Source: Burkholderiales bacterium
Lineage (GTDB): Bacteria; Pseudomonadota; Gammaproteobacteria; Burkholderiales; JAEUMW01
Length of the DNA stretch: 10,024 nucleotides
Assembly (NCBI GenBank): GCA_016791285.1
Contig: JAEUMX010000289.1
Location: 1-10,024 of the forward strand
Direction: 5' to 3'
In this document: piece after piece, positions 7,137 through 10,024 of the stretch
How positions within the stretch are numbered: position 1 is the first letter of the stretch
Layout: each line of letters begins with the position of its first letter
The notes under the pieces: model-generated
The model's input: the letters and a program-made list of their open reading frames with translations, nothing else
Told to the model about the DNA's origin: nothing
Databases searched by the model: none
Position numbers and translations under genes: made by a program

Positions 7137-7296
7137 TTCGCAATTGTCTGCTATGCGTTCAGCGACACCCGCGAGGGATAACCGCTTCGCACCACAAACA
7201 TCCTCCTTTCCGGCCGCGCGCAAGCCCTCGGCTCCCTACCGGCCCATCGGCGCATTGACCCTACCTCGAGCTCGCGTTGACCACTCCTTGCTCGAG
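7137..7296. other. Gap between the repeat-protein gene and the response regulator
   Basis: 160 bp holding the possible leader ORF and, on the plus strand, a direct repeat CGCATTGACC (7251-7260) and CGCGTTGACC (7273-7282) spaced 22 bp, two helical turns. I see no confident promoter or U-tract terminator, so the regulator may be transcribed from the promoter upstream of the 131-residue gene. Confidence 0.4.
7151..7195 (-). CDS. Possible 14-codon leader peptide upstream of the response regulator
   Basis: The minus strand has AAAGGAGGA (7201-7209), and 6 nt after its AGGAGG core comes GTG at 7195, opening a frame VVRSGYPSRVSLNA that stops at TAG (7151). An in-frame ATG at 7201 overlaps the Shine-Dalgarno and is too close to use it. 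The stop lies 14 nt before the regulator ATG, whose own ribosome site is poor, so translation of the leader could couple to the regulator. No start codon in the regulator frame lies at a useful distance from this strong site. It may also be a chance ORF. Confidence 0.3.
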   Translation of the reverse strand: MVRSGYPSRVSLNA

Positions 7297-7692
7297 TCAC
7301 GGCTTATGGGTTGGGGGATGGTATTCCCCATCGCTCGAGCGCAACTGGTGCTCCAGCTCGTGTGCCCGCTTCTCTTCTTCCTTTGTCGGCGCCTTGCCCG
7401 CTTTCTTCACCGGATCATGGTCATGGCTTGGATTTTCGCCATCGCTCGCACGCAACCCGTGCTCCACTTCGTGCTCCTGCTTCTTGGCCGCGGGGGTGGG
7501 CGTGCTTGGTTTCGGCTGCTTCACGCCCTTCAATTCGCTCTCGCTCGGGTGACCGCCATCGGATTGCCGCATCTGGTGCTCCAGTTCCTTGTCCGTCGGC
7601 GCTGCGAAGACCGCAGGCGGACTGCTCAGCGCCGTCGCGAACACGGCTGCGATGGCGAGCACGGACGGTTTGATGATGAAATTCGTCGACAT
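7297..7692 (-). CDS. Exported 131-residue protein with three EHxLRxSDG repeats, family not recognised
   Basis: A signal peptide occupies residues 1-30: IIKPSVLAIAAVFATALSS ending in AVFA-A, with likely cleavage after Ala30. The mature part is highly charged and contains three copies of one motif: ELEHQMRQSDGGHPS at 36-50, EVEHGLRASDGENPSHDHDP at 75-94 and ELEHQLRSSDGEYHP at 112-126. The conserved His sits at 39, 78 and 115. The linkers are Lys/Pro/Ala-rich (KPSTPTPAAKK; KKAGKAPTK). Acidic and His residues could bind metal, but that is inference. The start at 7692 is chosen because GAGGAGA lies about 8 nt upstream and the signal peptide begins there; the frame stays open upstream to 7941 without recognisable content. 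It precedes the regulator-kinase genes by 160 bp and lies downstream of the FNR-type box and the CGTTAC repeat, so it may be their target. Confidence 0.75.
   Translation of the reverse strand: MSTNFIIKPSVLAIAAVFATALSSPPAVFAAPTDKELEHQMRQSDGGHPSESELKGVKQPKPSTPTPAAKKQEHEVEHGLRASDGENPSHDHDPVKKAGKAPTKEEEKRAHELEHQLRSSDGEYHPPTHKP
7328..7590 (-). repeat. Three DNA copies encoding the EHxLRxSDG motif
   Basis: On the plus strand, related stretches begin with CCATCG at about 7328, 7439 and 7556 and run about 35 bp each (for example GCAACTGGTGCTCCAGCTCG in the first). They are the reverse complement of the three protein repeats. Spacings of 111 and 117 bp are multiples of three. The nucleotide similarity suggests internal duplication within the gene. 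Confidence 0.7.
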
Positions 7693-7826
7693 GTTCGGTA
7701 TCTCCTCAAGATGTTGATTCCGCCGCGCCTGACGCAGGTGCAGTAGGCGCCGGAGAAAAGCGCCACGTCTCCGTTCCACGAAATGCATTACCGTGTGCTC
7801 TTCCAGTTGCAGCTTCGCAGACAAAA

Positions 7827-7843
7827 GTAACGAAACCGTAACG
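7827..7843 (-). promoter_or_regulatory. Candidate response-regulator box: CGTTAC direct repeat
   Basis: The minus strand reads CGTTAC, 5 bp, CGTTAC. Two identical hexamers with an 11-bp period is the layout bound by OmpR/PhoB-family dimers (for example PhoP boxes, hexamer-N5-hexamer). It lies 134 bp upstream of the 131-residue gene, in non-coding DNA, and an OmpR-family regulator is encoded just downstream. A 4-of-6 match to a -10 hexamer (GGTAAT, 7787-7792) follows at a distance that would suit activation. Confidence 0.4.
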
Positions 7844-7857
7844 ACCCGACACCGCTC

Positions 7858-7871
7858 TTGATCGAGATCAA
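7858..7871. promoter_or_regulatory. FNR/Anr-type binding site
   Basis: The minus strand reads TTGATCTCGATCAA, a perfect match to the FNR/Anr/Dnr consensus TTGAT-N4-ATCAA. It lies 3 bp after the HD-GYP stop and 165 bp upstream of the start of the 131-residue gene, in the only promoter-sized gap of this area. If used as a class II activator site, transcription would start near 7823, which would place the CGTTAC repeat over the core promoter. This would link the downstream genes to low oxygen or NO. The match is seen directly; the function is inferred. Confidence 0.5.
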
Positions 7872-7874
7872 ACT

Positions 7875-8699
7875 TCATTCGATCAATCCGTGCTTGGTCT
7901 GAGAAACCTGCCGCCACGGTGCGGCGGATTCCGCATGGCACTTGAGGCTCACCATCTCACGCAGTGTCTCCGCCTCGGCGAGAAACGCCTCCACGACGAC
8001 CGGATCGAACTGGATACCCGACACCTTCGCGATTGCGGCGCTCGCGTCGTCGAACCCCATGCCTCGGCGATACGGGCGGTCAGAGGTCATCGCATCGAGC
8101 GTGTCGATCACGGCGAAGAGCCGCGCCCCGAAGTCGATGTCCGCTCCCGCGAGCCGCCGGGGATAGCCGCTCCCGTCGAAGCGCTCCTCGTGGCTCAGCA
8201 CGATTTCCGCGGCGCCTTTCATGAACGGGACTCCCGAGAGGATGGAGTAGCCGATTTGCGGATGGGTGCGCATTAGACGCCATTCCTCGTCAGTCAGCGA
8301 ATCTCGCTTGAGCAGGATTGAGTCGGGAATCCCGATCTTGCCCAAGTCATGCAGCAGCGCTCCCCAGTAGATCTGGCGAAGCGCATCTGGATCCTGGATG
8401 AAGCGCCGCGCGAGAACCAACGTATGGCAGGCCACCCGCTTCGAATGCAATCCGGTCTCGACCTCCCGAGCGTCGAGCGCCGCGGCGAGCGCTTCGGCTA
8501 ATGCGAGATAGGCCAACTCCCGTTCGTCATGCAGGGCCTGGCAGTCCTTCTGTCCGAGGAAGCACCCCTCGCAGCAGTAGCTTTCTCCGACACGCAAGAA
8601 GGTGGATCCATCGATCGGCGAACCGCAGTGATGGCAAAAAGGGGTACTCACCGGCGCGCCGTTGACGCCCGAAGGGTTCGGATCGCGGAATGACTCCAT
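7875..8699 (-). CDS. HD-GYP protein with an N-terminal Cys-rich metal-binding-type module
   Basis: A 274-residue probable cyclic-di-GMP phosphodiesterase, soluble, with no signal peptide. Residues 21-53 hold FCHHCGSPI, then SYCCEGCFL and a further Cys53. This CxxC...CCxGC pattern resembles the N-terminal metal-binding region of CcoI/FixI-type copper ATPases. The HD-GYP domain (about 65-250) shows Glu81 and His85, the HD pair His117-Asp118 in LLHDLGKIGIPD, His146 in MRTHPQIG, HEERFDGSGYP at 170-180 and Asp199 in VIDTLDAMTSDRPYR. The usual HHE is HEE here, so one metal ligand of the trinuclear type is Glu. I chose the ATG at 8699 because GAGGA lies 6 nt upstream. The alternative ATG at 8729 overlaps the cusA stop as ATGA and adds 10 residues. 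Tight linkage to cusA suggests that it couples metal stress to c-di-GMP. Confidence 0.88.
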   Translation of the reverse strand: MESFRDPNPSGVNGAPVSTPFCHHCGSPIDGSTFLRVGESYCCEGCFLGQKDCQALHDERELAYLALAEALAAALDAREVETGLHSKRVACHTLVLARRFIQDPDALRQIYWGALLHDLGKIGIPDSILLKRDSLTDEEWRLMRTHPQIGYSILSGVPFMKGAAEIVLSHEERFDGSGYPRRLAGADIDFGARLFAVIDTLDAMTSDRPYRRGMGFDDASAAIAKVSGIQFDPVVVEAFLAEAETLREMVSLKCHAESAAPWRQVSQTKHGLIE

Positions 8700-8725
8700 G
8701 GCCGATCCTCGCGGAGATTGTTGTT

Positions 8726-10024
8726 TCATTGCCCGATCGACCCGGCAGCGGGCTCCGCGCTTGCCGAAGCCGGCTGGCGGCGAAGAGCGGCCTCCTTTAC
8801 GAGGGCATAGATCGCAGGGATCACGATCAGGGTGAGCAGCGTGGATGAGACCATGCCTCCCACCATCGGCGCCGCGATCCGCCGCATCACCTCGGAGCCG
8901 GTTCCGGTGCCCCACATGATCGGCAACAAGCCGGCCATGATGGCGACGACGGTCATCATCTTCGGACGCACCCGCTCCACCGCCCCTTCCATTACCGCTT
9001 CATAGAGATCGGCGACGCTCGGCTTGCCGCCCTCCGCTGCACGCTTTGCCGTGATCGCCTCCCAGGCGTGATCGAGGTAGATGAGCATCACCACCCCGGT
9101 CTCGGCGGCCACCCCGGCGAGCGCGATGAAACCTACCGCCACCGCCACGCTCATGTTGTAGCCCAGCCACCACATGAGCCAAACGCCACCTACCAGGGCA
9201 AACGGCACCGAGAGCATGACGATCAAGGTCTCGCTGAGCCGCCTGAAGTTGAAGTAAAGGAGCACGAAGATGATGAGCAGGGTGAGGGGTACGACCACCG
9301 CGAGCTTCTGCTTCGCGCGCTCCATGTACTCGAATTGGCCGCTCCAGCTCGCGTAATAGGCGGGTGGGAATTTCACCTGCTCGCGCACCGCTTTCTGTGC
9401 GTCTCTGACATATCCTCCGATGTCCCGGTCGCGGATATCGACGTAGATGTATGCAGTCAGCAGGGCGTTCTCGGTACGGATCGCGGGGGGCGCTTGTATA
9501 AGACTGACACGGGCAAGCTGCCCCAAGGGAATCATGCTGCCGTTCATGACCGGTACCAGGACCTGCGTGGCGATCTGTTGCGGATCGCTGCGCAGTTCGC
9601 GCGGATAGCGCACGTTGACGCCGTAGCGCTCGAGCCCCTCCACGGTGGTTGTCACCATTTCGCCCCCTAAGGCGGTGCCGATCACCTCCTGAAGCTCGCC
9701 CACACTCAGGCCATAGCGCGCCAGTGCCATGCGATCCGGCTCGATGTCGAGGTAATAGCCACCCGTGACGCGCTCGGCATAGGCGCTGGTGGTGCCTGGC
9801 ACCGTTTTCACCACTGTTTCGATCTCCTTCGCCAGCGTCTCGATCTCCGTCAGATTCTTGCCGAACACTTTGATGCCGATGGGCGTACGGATACCGGTGG
9901 CAAGCATGTCGATGCGTGCCTTGATCGGCATGGTCCAGGCGTTCGATACGCCCGGGATCTGCACCGCCTTGTCCATCTCGGCAATCAGCTTGTCCGTGGT
10001 CATGCCCGGGCGCCACTGATCCTC
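8726..10024 (-). CDS. cusA: CusA-type heavy-metal RND efflux pump, C-terminal 432 residues (5' end outside window)
   Basis: The frame is open to the right edge, so the first residues (DQWRPGMTTDKLIAEMD) are internal. Family features in order, numbered from the first visible residue: RIDMLATGIRTPIGIKVFG (37-55), GGYYLDIEPDR (88-98), ALGGEMVTTTVEGLERYGVN (118-137), SGQFEYMERAKQKL (228-241), then five transmembrane segments at about 241-259, 266-286, 292-317, 356-372 and 386-408. GFIALAGVAAETGVVMLIYL (298-317) and RPKMMTVVAIMAGLLPIMWG (353-372) are strong signatures of the HME-RND family, closest to the Cu(I)/Ag(I) CusA/SilA branch. It would work as the inner-membrane trimer with a CusB adaptor and a CusC channel, which should lie to the right of the window. 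The Met in RIDM and in GGEMV fits a Met-based relay, but the equivalent of RYGM in E. coli CusA, as I recall it, is RYGL here. It overlaps or closely precedes the HD-GYP gene. Confidence 0.93.
   Translation of the reverse strand, partial: EDQWRPGMTTDKLIAEMDKAVQIPGVSNAWTMPIKARIDMLATGIRTPIGIKVFGKNLTEIETLAKEIETVVKTVPGTTSAYAERVTGGYYLDIEPDRMALARYGLSVGELQEVIGTALGGEMVTTTVEGLERYGVNVRYPRELRSDPQQIATQVLVPVMNGSMIPLGQLARVSLIQAPPAIRTENALLTAYIYVDIRDRDIGGYVRDAQKAVREQVKFPPAYYASWSGQFEYMERAKQKLAVVVPLTLLIIFVLLYFNFRRLSETLIVMLSVPFALVGGVWLMWWLGYNMSVAVAVGFIALAGVAAETGVVMLIYLDHAWEAITAKRAAEGGKPSVADLYEAVMEGAVERVRPKMMTVVAIMAGLLPIMWGTGTGSEVMRRIAAPMVGGMVSSTLLTLIVIPAIYALVKEAALRRQPASASAEPAAGSIGQ

Larger units (their letters stand above)
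7693..7874. other. Regulatory gap upstream of the 131-residue gene
   Basis: 182 bp carrying the FNR-type palindrome, the CGTTAC direct repeat, a possible -10 (GGTAAT) and, next to the gene, the ribosome site GAGGAGA. It separates the cusA/HD-GYP operon from the signalling genes. No terminator with a U-tract is visible after the HD-GYP gene, so read-through is possible. Confidence 0.5.

Noticed and set aside
7265..7296. Two CTCGAG palindromes after the repeat-protein gene
   Set aside because: The arms are six bases and far apart, with no run of T afterwards; likely chance in GC-rich DNA.
7693..7941. N-terminal extension of the repeat protein up to position 7941
   Set aside because: It would overlap the end of the HD-GYP gene and bury the signal peptide; the ATG at 7692 has a good ribosome site and a proper signal peptide.
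1..10024. CRISPR arrays, tRNA or rRNA genes, insertion sequences
   Set aside because: No regular repeat-spacer pattern, cloverleaf-like conserved segments, transposase or terminal inverted repeats were seen.

Overview
The window is GC-rich bacterial DNA in which every convincing gene lies on the minus strand, so it is best read from right to left. The gene content suggests a proteobacterium, probably beta or gamma: a CusA-type heavy-metal RND pump, an OmpR/histidine-kinase pair, an HD-GYP protein, a class I-like PHA synthase, a DUF3141 protein, and what looks like the start of an 'alternate' F-type ATP synthase operon. The assignment to a group is inference from gene families; there is no rRNA or other marker.

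Right part (10024-7875): the C-terminal 432 residues of a CusA-like Cu(I)/Ag(I) efflux pump run in from the right edge. The pump gene abuts an HD-GYP protein whose N-terminus carries a cysteine-rich metal-binding-type module. This suggests a metal-efflux operon ending in a putative metal-responsive c-di-GMP phosphodiesterase.

Middle part (7874-4513): an intergenic stretch holds a perfect FNR/Anr-type palindrome and a CGTTAC direct repeat with 11-bp period, of the kind OmpR-family regulators bind. Next comes a secreted 131-residue protein with three copies of an [E]-[LV]-E-H-x-[LM]-R-x-S-D-G repeat. A short possible leader ORF, an OmpR-family response regulator, its histidine kinase and a Met/His-rich exported protein follow. 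The kinase and Met-rich genes overlap by ATGA. The obvious reading is a metal- or envelope-stress signalling unit whose small exported proteins are its partners or targets.

Gap (4512-4162): about 350 bp without a confident gene. It contains what looks like a degraded heavy-metal-associated (HMA) domain and the leader of the next operon.

Left part (4161-1): phaC, then a 37-codon ORF with a strong Shine-Dalgarno and an EF-hand-like loop, then a DUF3141 alpha/beta-hydrolase, then a gene that runs off the left edge. That last gene begins with a YHS metal-binding domain and continues directly into what reads as the N-terminal beta-barrel of an F1 ATPase beta subunit. Short gaps and good ribosome-binding sites suggest one operon joining PHA metabolism to an alternate ATPase.

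The recurring theme is small metal-binding modules (YHS, Cys-rich CxxC module, HMA remnant, Met/His-rich peptide) appended to or placed beside signalling and energy proteins. The most novel-looking items are the YHS-ATPase beta fusion, the metal-module HD-GYP, the triple-repeat secreted protein and the 37-residue EF-hand-like ORF.
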